From assembly GCF_004310335.1 (NCBI RefSeq), contig NZ_SIRS01000001.1:310001-374000 (forward strand): 64,000 bases of DNA, read 5' to 3'. The notes under the pieces were generated by a model that worked only from the letters and a program-made list of their open reading frames with translations, did not search any database and had not been told where the DNA came from. Shown here piece by piece: positions 1-8,749 of the stretch. A program made the position numbers and the translations under genes. This DNA is from Hyunsoonleella pacifica (lineage in GTDB: Bacteria > Bacteroidota > Bacteroidia > Flavobacteriales > Flavobacteriaceae). Each line of letters starts with the position of its first letter. Position 1 is the first letter of the stretch.

Positions 1-2
1 CG

Positions 3-464
3 TTTACAGTAGATTTCTCAAATAAGGAAATCGGTCCTAAAGAACCTATCGTTTTTAATACTTTAGAGGATTGGTCTACATCAGAAAACGAGCAAATTAA
101 ATATTATTCTGGTACAGCAACGTATAAAACCACTTTTACAATAGATAAACTCCCTAAAAATAAAGAATTTTATTTGAATTTAGGAAAGCTTTCTGTGATG
201 GCTAAGGTAAAACTAAATGGAAAAGATTTGGGAGGGCTTTGGATAGCACCTTATCGTTTAAACATTTCAAAAGCACTAAAAAAAGGAGAAAATCAATTGG
301 AGATAGAAGTGGTTAATTTATGGCGAAACCAATTGATAAAAGACAAACAACGGTCGGAAAATGAAAAATATACTTGGTTAGTTATAGATGATATCAAACC
401 GAAATCAAAATTACAGCCTTCAGGATTATTAGGTCCAGTAAGTATTGAAACTACTAAACATTAA
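3..464 (+). CDS. GH106-type alpha-L-rhamnosidase, C-terminal end only (5' truncated by window)
   Basis: An open frame runs from the window edge to a TAA at 462-464. The ATG at 174 is internal and not a real start. The translation matches the C-terminal beta-sandwich of the GH106 at 15818. Both share a YYSGTATYK / YFSGTASYK motif, a following LGKLSVMAKVKLNGKDLG / LGNVKVIAEVILNGKNLG segment, then WIAPYR / WKAPYS and a final LPSGLIGPV-type ending. This is a sugar-binding-like jelly roll, not the catalytic barrel, so activity is inferred from the paralog only. GH106 enzymes remove terminal alpha-L-rhamnose in the periplasm. A GH78 gene starts 28 bp downstream, so the two are probably cotranscribed. 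A decayed copy of this same tail lies at 3264-3470. Confidence 0.8.
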   Translation, partial: FTVDFSNKEIGPKEPIVFNTLEDWSTSENEQIKYYSGTATYKTTFTIDKLPKNKEFYLNLGKLSVMAKVKLNGKDLGGLWIAPYRLNISKALKKGENQLEIEVVNLWRNQLIKDKQRSENEKYTWLVIDDIKPKSKLQPSGLLGPVSIETTKH

Positions 465-492
465 TAAATAATACACACTAATATAAAATAAC

Positions 493-3258
493 ATGTTCAT
501 AATTACTAGCAATAGATTGGCAACAGTCATACTGGCAATACTATTTTTGGTTTCGTGTTCTTCAGTTCAAAATACTATTCCACCACATGAGTTGGTAGTA
601 AGTGAGCAATTTAAAAATCCAATAGGTTTTTACGATGCTACACCTTCTTTTTCTTGGAAACTACCCCAAGATAAAAACATCAAAAAGCAAACAGCTTATT
701 CCATTGTAGTGGCCTCTAAACCTGAACTACTGCCAAATAATGCTGATTTATGGGAAAGCGAAAAAGTGGAAAGTGAGCAAACTCTATTTGTAAAATACAA
801 AGGAAAAAAACTCTCTTCGCGACAAAAAGTGTATTGGCAGTTAAAGTTTTGGGATCAAGATAAAAAGGCTTCTGCTTGGAGTGAGGTAGCCAACTTTGAG
901 TTAGGACTACTCCATAACTCCGATTGGCAAGCCAAATGGATTAGCTTGCCAAAAGTTGATAAAGCAAAGTCGCCAAAAACGAATAAAACCTCTTATAAAG
1001 TCCAGTATTTGCGGAATGAGTTTACTCTTGACTCTAAAATTGAATCTGCTAGATTGTACATTACGGCAAAGGGGCTTTTTGAAGCTGAAATCAATGGCAA
1101 AAAGGTTGGCGACGATGTAATGGCTCCAGGTTGGACGCCCTACAATAAGCGCATTGAAACCTTAACATATGATGTAACAGACCATTTGCAAGATGGTTCT
1201 AATGCCATTGGGATTGCTCTGGCAGAGGGTTGGTATGCTGGTCGATTAATGCTTAGAGGCTATCCAAAAGTTTCGCCCAAAGTAATGTGTCAACTTGAAG
1301 TAAAATATACCAATGGCGATGTTAAAACCTTTATTACTGATGAAAGTTGGAAAGCTACCCAAGAGGGGCCAATTGTTTATGCTGGAATTTATGATGGAGA
1401 GCAATATGATGAACGGAAAGAACAAAAATCTTGGTCGTTAACATCATTTGATCCTACAAATTGGCAAAAGGTGGTTGCTGAAGATAGAGATACACAAATT
1501 AGTTTGACACCTAAGCGACACAATACAGTTAAGTCTGTAGAAGAGTTAACTCCAATTGCTATTACACAGATTGATAAAGGTGTGGTAATTTTTGATATGG
1601 GGCAAAATATGGTGGGTGTACCGCGTATTAAAGTACCAATGAAAAAAGATGGAACTTTAAAAATACGCTTTGCCGAAATGCTTCAGCAAGATGGGCGTAT
1701 GTATACTAAAAATTACCGAGGTGCAGTTTCAACTGACTATTATACCGCTAAAGAAGATGGGAAAATTGAGTATCAACCAACATTTACGTTTCACGGTTTT
1801 AGATATGTAGAGTTAAGTGGTTTTGATGCAAATGCCACACTAGATAAATCGTGGGTAACAGGTGTTGTGCAACATTCTAATTATAATTTGAATGTTGAGT
1901 TCAACTCGTCACACGAAAAACTAAATCAACTGCAAAGTAATATTATTTGGGGTTTAAGAGGCAACACACTCGATATACCAACCGATTGTCCGCAGCGCGA
2001 TGAAAGAGCAGGCTGGACAGGAGATGCTCAGGTTATTGCACCCACCTCATTTTTCTTAGGAGATGTGCATTCCTTTTGGATGAGTTGGTTGCAAAGTGTA
2101 CGCGACGATCAAGATGAAGATGGGGCGGTGCCTGTAATGGTGCCTTCTTTAGGTGGTAAGCTTAAAGCTGGAGCTGGTTGGAGCGATGTAATCACTATTG
2201 TCCCTTGGGAAACTTACCAACGTACTGGTGATGTAGGTGTTTTGGAGGAAAACTATGCAAGTATGAAAAAATGGGTAGGATTTTATCAGTCAAATGCCAA
2301 AGATCATATTGTTAAAATGTTTACCCACGGCGATTGGTTGCAACCCTATTCAACACACAAAAGAGATGAGCGATTTGGTATCACTTCCAACAAGCTAATT
2401 ATTACTGCCCACTATGCACATTCTGTTAACCTAACAGCTCAAGCAGCAAGAGTGTTAGGATTTGAGTCTGAAGCCAAAGAATATGAGCTCTTATTCCATG
2501 CTATTCGTGATGTATTTCAAGATAGTTTTTTCGATACCCAAGGACGCATTATTGAAGGTCCTGAAACTCAAACCGCTTATTTATTAGCCTTAGCGTTCGA
2601 TTTGTTGGATGATGAATTAGCGCAAAAAGCAGTACCTCATTTATTGGAACAAATAAAACTAACCGATAACCATTTGCGTACTGGTTTTATAGGTACACCT
2701 TTATTGCCTTTGGTACTTGATAAAATAGGCGAGACCGACTTGATGTATGAAATTTTGTTTAAAGAAACCTACCCATCTTGGTTCTACTCCATAAATCAAG
2801 GGGCAACCACTATGTGGGAACGTTGGAATAGTTATACCCATAAAGATGGTTTTAACAAAGGTGGTATGAATTCTTTCAACCATTATGCCTACGGAGCTAT
2901 TGGTCGTTGGATGTACGAACGCATTGCGGGTATTAAACCTGTTAAAGTAGGTTACAAAGAAATTGAAATTGCTCCTATACCGGGTGGTCCTTTAACGTCT
3001 GCGTCAGCTACTTACAATTCGCCTTATGGCAAAGTAAGTTCAAGTTGGAAAATAGTCAATAAGCAATTTAATTTAGATATAATAGTACCTCCAAATACAA
3101 CTGCTCAAGTTTTTGTGCCAGGAAATGCACAAGAAACCATTAAGGTAAACGGAGTAGAATTTGAGAGTAATTCAGATATAAAATTACTAAGCAAAACAAA
3201 TAAAGCTTTTGTTTTTCAGGTAAACCCAGGAATATATTCATTTGAAACTAATTATTAA
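493..3258 (+). CDS. GH78 alpha-L-rhamnosidase, lipoprotein
   Basis: 921 aa. The N-terminus is a lipoprotein signal (hydrophobic run ending LVSC, cysteine near residue 22), so the enzyme is membrane-anchored in the periplasm or at the surface. An N-terminal fibronectin-like and jelly-roll part (about 30-330, with YFYWQLKFWD-like and ITAKGLFEAEINGKKVG segments) leads into an (alpha/alpha)6 barrel. The GH78 signature DCPQRDERAGWTGDA starts at about residue 498 and holds the catalytic acid region. A second conserved motif, TTMWERW, at about 774 holds the probable general base Glu. A C-terminal beta domain follows. Inverting GH78 enzymes release L-rhamnose from oligosaccharides. The gene sits 28 bp after the GH106 fragment and is followed by a relic of that GH106. 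It is one of three GH78 genes here. The exact linkage specificity cannot be read from sequence. Confidence 0.95.
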   Translation: MFIITSNRLATVILAILFLVSCSSVQNTIPPHELVVSEQFKNPIGFYDATPSFSWKLPQDKNIKKQTAYSIVVASKPELLPNNADLWESEKVESEQTLFVKYKGKKLSSRQKVYWQLKFWDQDKKASAWSEVANFELGLLHNSDWQAKWISLPKVDKAKSPKTNKTSYKVQYLRNEFTLDSKIESARLYITAKGLFEAEINGKKVGDDVMAPGWTPYNKRIETLTYDVTDHLQDGSNAIGIALAEGWYAGRLMLRGYPKVSPKVMCQLEVKYTNGDVKTFITDESWKATQEGPIVYAGIYDGEQYDERKEQKSWSLTSFDPTNWQKVVAEDRDTQISLTPKRHNTVKSVEELTPIAITQIDKGVVIFDMGQNMVGVPRIKVPMKKDGTLKIRFAEMLQQDGRMYTKNYRGAVSTDYYTAKEDGKIEYQPTFTFHGFRYVELSGFDANATLDKSWVTGVVQHSNYNLNVEFNSSHEKLNQLQSNIIWGLRGNTLDIPTDCPQRDERAGWTGDAQVIAPTSFFLGDVHSFWMSWLQSVRDDQDEDGAVPVMVPSLGGKLKAGAGWSDVITIVPWETYQRTGDVGVLEENYASMKKWVGFYQSNAKDHIVKMFTHGDWLQPYSTHKRDERFGITSNKLIITAHYAHSVNLTAQAARVLGFESEAKEYELLFHAIRDVFQDSFFDTQGRIIEGPETQTAYLLALAFDLLDDELAQKAVPHLLEQIKLTDNHLRTGFIGTPLLPLVLDKIGETDLMYEILFKETYPSWFYSINQGATTMWERWNSYTHKDGFNKGGMNSFNHYAYGAIGRWMYERIAGIKPVKVGYKEIEIAPIPGGPLTSASATYNSPYGKVSSSWKIVNKQFNLDIIVPPNTTAQVFVPGNAQETIKVNGVEFESNSDIKLLSKTNKAFVFQVNPGIYSFETNY

Positions 3259-3263
3259 GCGAA

Positions 3264-3470
3264 TATGTATTGCAAAAGAAAGGAGAAAATAAATTGGAAA
3301 TAGAAGTGGTTAATTTATGGTGAAATCAGTTGATAAAAGACAAGCAAAGATCAGAAGAAGAAGAAGAAGAAAAATATCCTTGGTTAGTTGTCGATGATAT
3401 TAAACCAAAATCAAAACTACAAGTTTTTAGATTAATTGGACCAGTAATTATTGAGTCAGTAAATTATTAA
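3264..3470 (+). pseudogene. Decayed copy of a GH106 C-terminus
   Basis: This stretch is a clear degenerate repeat of the GH106 tail at about 260-464. It reads KKGENKLEIEVVNLW, then an in-frame TGA at 3321-3323 where the intact copy has CGA (Arg), then NQLIKDKQRSEEEEEEKYPW and a KPKSKLQ segment ending at TAA 3468-3470. A short run of GAA triplets (about 3354-3372) has expanded the Glu stretch. No start codon or upstream part survives, so nothing functional is expected. It marks a past duplication, or loss of a second GH106 gene, between the GH78 and the sulfatase. Confidence 0.85.
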
Positions 3471-3485
3471 TAATAGTAAATTTAG

Positions 3486-4979
3486 ATGAAGATATTCAAA
3501 TTAAACAAGAACCTAAGACTAAAATTACTGAGAAACTGGATGATTTCTGCACTGATTTTATGTAGTATTTATTCGTGTAAAAATCAACAAAAACAGGAGA
3601 AAGAAACTGTAAAAAGCAAACCCAATTTACTATTCATTTTTGCAGATCAGTACCGTCAAGCCTCACTAGGGTTTTTAAAAGAAGATCCTGTACATACACC
3701 TAACTTAAATCAACTGGCAAAAGAAGGTGTTTTTTTTAGTGAAGCCGTAGCCAACAACCCTTTGTGTAGCCCATACAGAGCCATGTTAATGACAGGGCGT
3801 TACTCACTGTCAACAGGTGTTGTAGAAAATTGTAATTCCCAAAGAACAGCATTAGGAAATTATTTAAAGAAAAATGAAATCTGTTTTTCTGATGTTTTGG
3901 TTGATAATGGATACAGTGCAGGTTACGTTGGGAAATGGCATTTAGATGGTCCAGAACCTACACCACCAGATGTAAAGCGAGTTTGGGATACATGGTGTCC
4001 ACCAGATAGAAGACACGGATTTTCATTTTGGTACGCTTACGGAACGCACAATAGGCATAACGTACCTTATTATTGGACAACCAATGCAAAAGAAGACGAA
4101 AAAGTTTATATAAAAAAATGGTCGGCAGAGCATGAAGCAGATGTTATTATTGACTATCTAAATAATAATGAAAAGCAAAGAAAATCAAATGAACCTTTTG
4201 CATTGTTTTGGTCTATAAATCCACCACATACACCTTTTAAACAAGTGCCAGAACGTTACCAAAAACGTTACGAAGGGATGAGTTATAAAGAGGTTCTAAA
4301 CCGACCAAATGTTCAATTTAATGACAATTATGATTTAAAAAGAGGAGATCATGGTGTAGCAAAACGTTTAGACCAAGCTACAGATTATTTTGCCTCTGTG
4401 AATGGTGTTGATGACCAAATAGGACGCGTTATTTCAAAACTAAAAGAAGAAGGATTATATGACAATACCATCATCGTGTTTTCTGCAGATCATGGCGAAA
4501 TGTTAGGAAGTCAAGGCTTAATGCATAAAAATGTATGGTTTAAAGAAGCCTATAAAATTCCTTTAATAGTGCATTATCCAAAAACTGTAAAACCAAAAAC
4601 TGATGATATTTTATTAAGTGTGCCTGATTATATGCCTACTTTATTAGGATTAATGGGGATGGAAGATAAAATACCAGATGCGGTTGATGGTAAAAATTAT
4701 GCAGATTTATTTTTTGATAAGCCTGTAAATCGTCCAGAAAAGCAATTATACTTTGGAGGAAAAAGCTTTGCCTCCAAAGGAGATGCTCGAGGATTTAGAA
4801 CTAAAGATTACACCTATGCTGTGGTTAAGCATGAAAGTGGTGAAAAGTTCCATTACCTCTATTACGATGCTAAAGATCCTTATCAAATGAAAAATATTTG
4901 GGGAGAAGACGCTACTTTAGATGCTCAAATGGAAAGCCAATTGATGGAGTTATTAACTTCTATGAATGATCCTTGGTAA
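3486..4979 (+). CDS. S1-type sulfatase, lipoprotein
   Basis: 497 aa. The signal peptide ends in IYSC, a lipobox. The sulfatase alkaline-phosphatase-like fold is shown by NLLFIFADQYRQ near residue 47 (metal ligand Asp), and by CSPYR at C94, which fits the C-x-P-x-R formylglycine motif with Tyr in place of the common Ser. A second metal site is FSADHGEMLGS at about residue 333. Such enzymes remove sulfate esters from sugar residues and need the anaerobic or FGE maturation system, which is encoded elsewhere. The stop codon is 1 nt before the ATG of the next gene, so cotranscription is nearly certain. The S1 subfamily cannot be assigned by eye. Confidence 0.93.
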   Translation: MKIFKLNKNLRLKLLRNWMISALILCSIYSCKNQQKQEKETVKSKPNLLFIFADQYRQASLGFLKEDPVHTPNLNQLAKEGVFFSEAVANNPLCSPYRAMLMTGRYSLSTGVVENCNSQRTALGNYLKKNEICFSDVLVDNGYSAGYVGKWHLDGPEPTPPDVKRVWDTWCPPDRRHGFSFWYAYGTHNRHNVPYYWTTNAKEDEKVYIKKWSAEHEADVIIDYLNNNEKQRKSNEPFALFWSINPPHTPFKQVPERYQKRYEGMSYKEVLNRPNVQFNDNYDLKRGDHGVAKRLDQATDYFASVNGVDDQIGRVISKLKEEGLYDNTIIVFSADHGEMLGSQGLMHKNVWFKEAYKIPLIVHYPKTVKPKTDDILLSVPDYMPTLLGLMGMEDKIPDAVDGKNYADLFFDKPVNRPEKQLYFGGKSFASKGDARGFRTKDYTYAVVKHESGEKFHYLYYDAKDPYQMKNIWGEDATLDAQMESQLMELLTSMNDPW

Positions 4980-4980
4980 A

Positions 4981-6219
4981 ATGAAAACAAACAGACGTGA
5001 TTTTATAAAAAGCATGTCAGCACTAGGTATAGTTGGTGCTACATATCCATTATTTTCAGCTTGTGCTGGTAAAAATGGTACTGAATATTTAAATGAGAAA
5101 ATTACAAAAATCGAAATATTTCGATACGATATCAATATACCTCGCTATTTTTCATGGGGCACATGGCATAACCGTCAACATTTATTTATAAAGATTTCGT
5201 CAGGAGATTTTTATGGGTGGACAGAAACCCCAGCTTCAAAAAATAACCCAGACTTTAAACCAACGGCTTGGGTTAATTATTTAAAGCAATTCAAAGGATT
5301 AACCCTAGGAGAAGCGCAAAAAAGATTAGCATCTGAGCAAGTTTTAGGGTCAAAACGCTCTTTAAAAATGCTAGAGTCTCTAGATATGGGACTTTTGGAT
5401 TTGTCGGGACGACTTCAGAATAAATCTGCTGTAGATCTATTAGGTTTATCAGGAAATAAACCAGTGCCAGGTCTCTACTGTATTCTAGATAAAGACGATA
5501 AAAAAGTACGCGAAGAAGCCGAAAAAAGTATTGAACAAAACCTCGGTCATCACATGAAATTTAAAATGTATGGTAATGAAAAAGTTGATTTGAAGCTTTT
5601 ACATACTATAAGAGATGTTTTGGGCGATGAAGCTGTGGTAATTTCTGATGTTAACAAAGGCTATAAAAAGTGGAAATCACTAAACGAATTAAAAACCATT
5701 CTAGACCGTTTTAAAGCTAATGGACTAAATGCTATTGAAGATCCAGCACACTTAAAAACAAAGCAATGGATAGCATTACAAAAAATGGTTGGTGATTTAA
5801 CGTTAATTCCGGATGCACCCATGCGTCCGGCTTGGAAAGGTATAAAAACTATGGAAACAGGAATGGGACGTATTTTTAATTTACATCCTTCTACAATGGG
5901 TAGTTTAACACATACTGCAAAATTGGCGCATAAAGTAAAAGAGATAGGTGCAAAAGTAATGATAGGCGATGATAGTTTAGTAGGGCCAGCATGTTCAGCA
6001 TGGCAACAAATAGCCATTGGTGTAGGTGCAACTTGGGTAGAAGCTATAGAGAAAAAAGAAGACTCTAAAATCTACTTAGAGTGTTTGCAAAGTTCGGCCA
6101 CTAAAAAAGAGGCTAATGGTTATTATTCATTTACTCCAAAACCTGGTTTTGGTTTAGAAATAGATACTGACCGTTTAAAAAATATTGTAACGTCTTATAC
6201 AGATATTACAAGAACTTAA
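4981..6219 (+). CDS. Tat-exported enolase-superfamily enzyme (mandelate racemase/muconate lactonizing type)
   Basis: 412 aa from ATG 4981. An upstream in-frame ATG at 4966 lies inside the sulfatase 3' end and would put five residues before the signal. The N-terminus MKTNRRDFIKSMSALG is a twin-arginine signal followed by FSAC, a possible lipobox. The body is an enolase-type capping domain plus barrel: KFKMY (about 192-196, KxK base motif), D223 in ISDVNKGY, E253 in AIEDPA and D278 in LIPDAP look like the three metal ligands, and IGDDSLVGPA follows near residue 326. Known members dehydrate or racemise acid sugars such as rhamnonate, fuconate or galactarate, usually in the cytoplasm. Export of this one is unusual. 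It sits in an operon with the sulfatase. Its substrate is unknown. Confidence 0.8.
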   Translation: MKTNRRDFIKSMSALGIVGATYPLFSACAGKNGTEYLNEKITKIEIFRYDINIPRYFSWGTWHNRQHLFIKISSGDFYGWTETPASKNNPDFKPTAWVNYLKQFKGLTLGEAQKRLASEQVLGSKRSLKMLESLDMGLLDLSGRLQNKSAVDLLGLSGNKPVPGLYCILDKDDKKVREEAEKSIEQNLGHHMKFKMYGNEKVDLKLLHTIRDVLGDEAVVISDVNKGYKKWKSLNELKTILDRFKANGLNAIEDPAHLKTKQWIALQKMVGDLTLIPDAPMRPAWKGIKTMETGMGRIFNLHPSTMGSLTHTAKLAHKVKEIGAKVMIGDDSLVGPACSAWQQIAIGVGATWVEAIEKKEDSKIYLECLQSSATKKEANGYYSFTPKPGFGLEIDTDRLKNIVTSYTDITRT

Positions 6220-6251
6220 TAAGTTTGATAAATGTAAAAAGTACTGCTTTT

Positions 6252-6268
6252 TGAGTATTACAGGCTGT
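6252..6268 (+). promoter_or_regulatory. Weak copy of the recurrent AGTACAGGA-type element
   Basis: TGAGTATTACAGGCTG lies about 62 bp before the preferred ATG at 6330. It shares the TACAGG core and spacing with the better copies at 24779, 38966 and 54997, but diverges on both sides. It may be a degenerate operator. Confidence 0.3.
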
Positions 6269-6329
6269 AAAAAAATAATAAACTAAAAGAATGAATAAAT
6301 TGCCATCACAATTAAAACAATTTGAACTA

Positions 6330-7571
6330 ATGAAAACAAAACTGATATTAATATTAATACTAACTAGTTTATGTTATACTTCTAAGGCCCAGTCTGAAAA
6401 ATTGATGGAACCTATTATTAGTGAAAGTGTAATATTTGAAGAAAAGTTGGGTATTGTGTCTGTGGAGGCAGAATTTTTTTACAAACAAACTAAGGCTAAG
6501 GTTAGAGGGTGGTATCGTTCATCAAAATTTGAAGAAGCTAAAGTAGGACCAGATGCAGATACCTTACACGTTTATGGGTCTAGCAATAATGCTTATATAG
6601 AAATTTTACCAGACACTAGAGTTACTCATGATGATGAATTGGTAAGAGGAGAGAATTTTAGTGATGTACCTGGTATTATAGCTATTGTACATTACAAAGT
6701 TAAATTTAATAACCCAGGACGTTACTATATTTGGGCTCGTGCCATGAGTACTGGAGGAGAAGACAACGGTATACATGTTGGGTTAAATGGTAATTGGCCA
6801 GAAAGTGGGCAACGTATGCAATGGTGTGAAGGGAAAACCCAATGGACTTGGGCAAGCAAGCAACGTACAAAAGAAATTCATTGTGGTATACCACATAAAA
6901 TATATTTAGATATTAAAGAAGCTGGCGTACATGATGTTCAATTTAGTATGCGTGAAGATGGTTTTGAATTTGATAAGTTTATTTTAACAAAAGATAAAAT
7001 TTATAAACCAAAAGGAAAAGGTAAAAAAGTTGAATCTACTGTTAACCTGCCTAAACCTTACCCAAGTGTACCAGCTCCTATTATAAAGAAGAATTACTTT
7101 AAAACTATTGCAGAATCATTAACTAACAATAAATGGATTGCAGCTCAACAATTTCCATCCATAGGAACTAATTTCTATTCGAATGGTAAAAATTGGATGG
7201 CAATAAACCCTAAAACACATAAAGATGCTATTGCAAGTACAGCATTTAAATTTAAAAGTGCTATTTATGATCTTGTATTCGTTGGTGTAGGAGAGAATGA
7301 CGGAAGTTCTACGTTTAAAATATTTATAAACGGAAATGAACTAGGAACTTTTCAACCACCAAAATCAGAACACATGTTTGAAGAAGGGAGAGAGTACACC
7401 AAAATATGGAAAAAAGTAAAGCTAAATAAAGGCGATAAAATTACTGTAAAGGCTCAAGTAGGTACTGATGGTAAAGAGTATACTAGAGGAAGATGGGCAG
7501 GTATAGTATTTGCTCCAGCAGGTAAAGGGAAAAAAATAATAAATGCGCCATCTAGCTACACTCAAGACTAA
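6330..7571 (+). CDS. Secreted carbohydrate-binding-like protein of unknown function
   Basis: 413 aa from ATG 6330, which gives a clean signal peptide (MKTKLILILILTSLCYTSKAQS). The longer in-frame start at 6291 adds 13 non-signal residues. The protein has two beta-rich halves. Residues about 35-210 contain VSVEAEFFYKQ and FNNPGRYYIWARAMSTGGED, typical of modules that cap GH115 enzymes or resemble CBM6/35. A second half (about 255-400) contains a FKIFINGNELGTF segment and ends WAGIVFAP. I see no obvious hydrolase catalytic motif. It probably binds a glycan in the periplasm. It follows the enolase-like gene by 110 bp and precedes the nucleoside-hydrolase-like gene by 23 bp. Confidence 0.6.
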   Translation: MKTKLILILILTSLCYTSKAQSEKLMEPIISESVIFEEKLGIVSVEAEFFYKQTKAKVRGWYRSSKFEEAKVGPDADTLHVYGSSNNAYIEILPDTRVTHDDELVRGENFSDVPGIIAIVHYKVKFNNPGRYYIWARAMSTGGEDNGIHVGLNGNWPESGQRMQWCEGKTQWTWASKQRTKEIHCGIPHKIYLDIKEAGVHDVQFSMREDGFEFDKFILTKDKIYKPKGKGKKVESTVNLPKPYPSVPAPIIKKNYFKTIAESLTNNKWIAAQQFPSIGTNFYSNGKNWMAINPKTHKDAIASTAFKFKSAIYDLVFVGVGENDGSSTFKIFINGNELGTFQPPKSEHMFEEGREYTKIWKKVKLNKGDKITVKAQVGTDGKEYTRGRWAGIVFAPAGKGKKIINAPSSYTQD

Positions 7572-7594
7572 AACTAAATTAAAACAGAACTAAA

Positions 7595-8446
7595 ATGACT
7601 AAAAAACTTTTTATAATACTAACGGTTTTCTCAATTACATCTACCGTTTTTTCACAACAAGTAAATCCACCGGCTGGTCGTATTGCCATAGTAGCAGACG
7701 GTAATTCTCCTGACCCTGATGATTTAGGAGGAACAGCAGTTTCCCTTGCATTGATTCGTGCTGCTGGTTTGGCGGATAGATTGGTACATTATTCTCATAG
7801 TTGTGATATATCCCCTTCAGATAGAATATCTAAAGAAGCTGAGAAAGAGCGTCATGCATTAATGCAAACTACTTGTGATGGTACAGCAAGGCGTTGGGGT
7901 GGTTTTGAACATTTAACGTTTATTGATGTAAAATGGAACTTAGATAAGGCTATAGAAGATTTAGCAAAAGCTATTAATGCTTCAACAAAAGAAAATCCGC
8001 TATGGATAGTAGAAGCAGGCGAGCCAGATTTAATAGGTATGGCTTTAGATGTTTCTTTAAAATCTAAGCATAAGTTTGTAAAAGTTATTACACATCATCC
8101 AGCAAACGATCAAACAGGAGAGTTTTATACTTGGGAAGAAATATTAGAATTTAATATAGAAGAAGTTCGTATTCCGGATCAAAACATTTTACTTAAAGTT
8201 GATGAAGAACAATGGGACTGGGCTAAAAATCATCCAGATAGTCGTTTAAATTGGGTTTGGTTAATGGGTAAGATAGCTGAGGTTGATAATGTTGTAAAGT
8301 TTCAAAAAGGCAAATGGGATTGTTCTGATGCAGGAATGATATACTACTGGATAACTGGTGCTAATGTTAATGATGGAGAAATTCAACCTGCAGTTTATCA
8401 AGTAAAAGATTTACTATTGGATTATATCTCAAAAAATTCCAAATAA
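7595..8446 (+). CDS. Secreted protein with nucleoside-hydrolase-like N-terminus, function unknown
   Basis: 283 aa with a signal peptide cut near VFSQQ. IAIVADGNSPDPDDLGGTAV near residue 30 resembles the Asp-rich Ca-binding start of the inosine-uridine nucleoside hydrolase fold, and LWIVEAGEPDLIGMALD recalls that family's following strand. Later motifs such as KVITHHPANDQTGE and WDCSDAGMIYYWITG are not ones I can place. Similar proteins occur in glycan-degradation loci, so an N- or O-glycosidase or a binding role is possible. This is fold-level inference only. It is the last gene of the first plus-strand cluster. Confidence 0.45.
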   Translation: MTKKLFIILTVFSITSTVFSQQVNPPAGRIAIVADGNSPDPDDLGGTAVSLALIRAAGLADRLVHYSHSCDISPSDRISKEAEKERHALMQTTCDGTARRWGGFEHLTFIDVKWNLDKAIEDLAKAINASTKENPLWIVEAGEPDLIGMALDVSLKSKHKFVKVITHHPANDQTGEFYTWEEILEFNIEEVRIPDQNILLKVDEEQWDWAKNHPDSRLNWVWLMGKIAEVDNVVKFQKGKWDCSDAGMIYYWITGANVNDGEIQPAVYQVKDLLLDYISKNSK

Positions 8447-8749
8447 TCAACTAAATACAGCTATTGCATTATTTGAAAAACAAGTAATTTGATATCATTT
8501 TGTGTAATAAATATATCAAAACAGCAATTGCTGTTTTGAATGCTATCATCGTATTTTACATTTCTATTTGTTTGTAACATAGGCTTTAGCTGTTGTTTAG
8601 GATGATTAGAAAAAACAAATGACAAGTGTATAAAACTACATCAAAAAATGCTTTTTACGATTAGAAATTAACTGTTACAAAAATCAGTTTCTTCAAAGAT
8701 GTGTTATAAGCTTCGTTGATGTTTAAACTAAAATAAATTAAATGTAAGA
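8447..8749. other. 303-bp intergenic region
   Basis: No ORF or RNA gene is recognisable here. It contains a perfect 22-bp palindrome at 8517-8538, and probably holds the end of the upstream transcript and a promoter for the isomerase-like gene. Confidence 0.5.
8517..8538. repeat. Perfect 22-bp palindrome
   Basis: CAAAACAGCAA is followed directly by its exact reverse complement, with no spacer. It begins 70 bp after a stop codon and lies 212 bp before the next start. There is no T-run typical of a terminator, so it could be a dimeric repressor site or a weak transcript-end hairpin. Confidence 0.55.

Noticed and set aside
174-464. Stand-alone 96-residue protein
   Set aside because: The frame is open from the window edge and matches the end of a GH106, so the ATG at 174 is internal.
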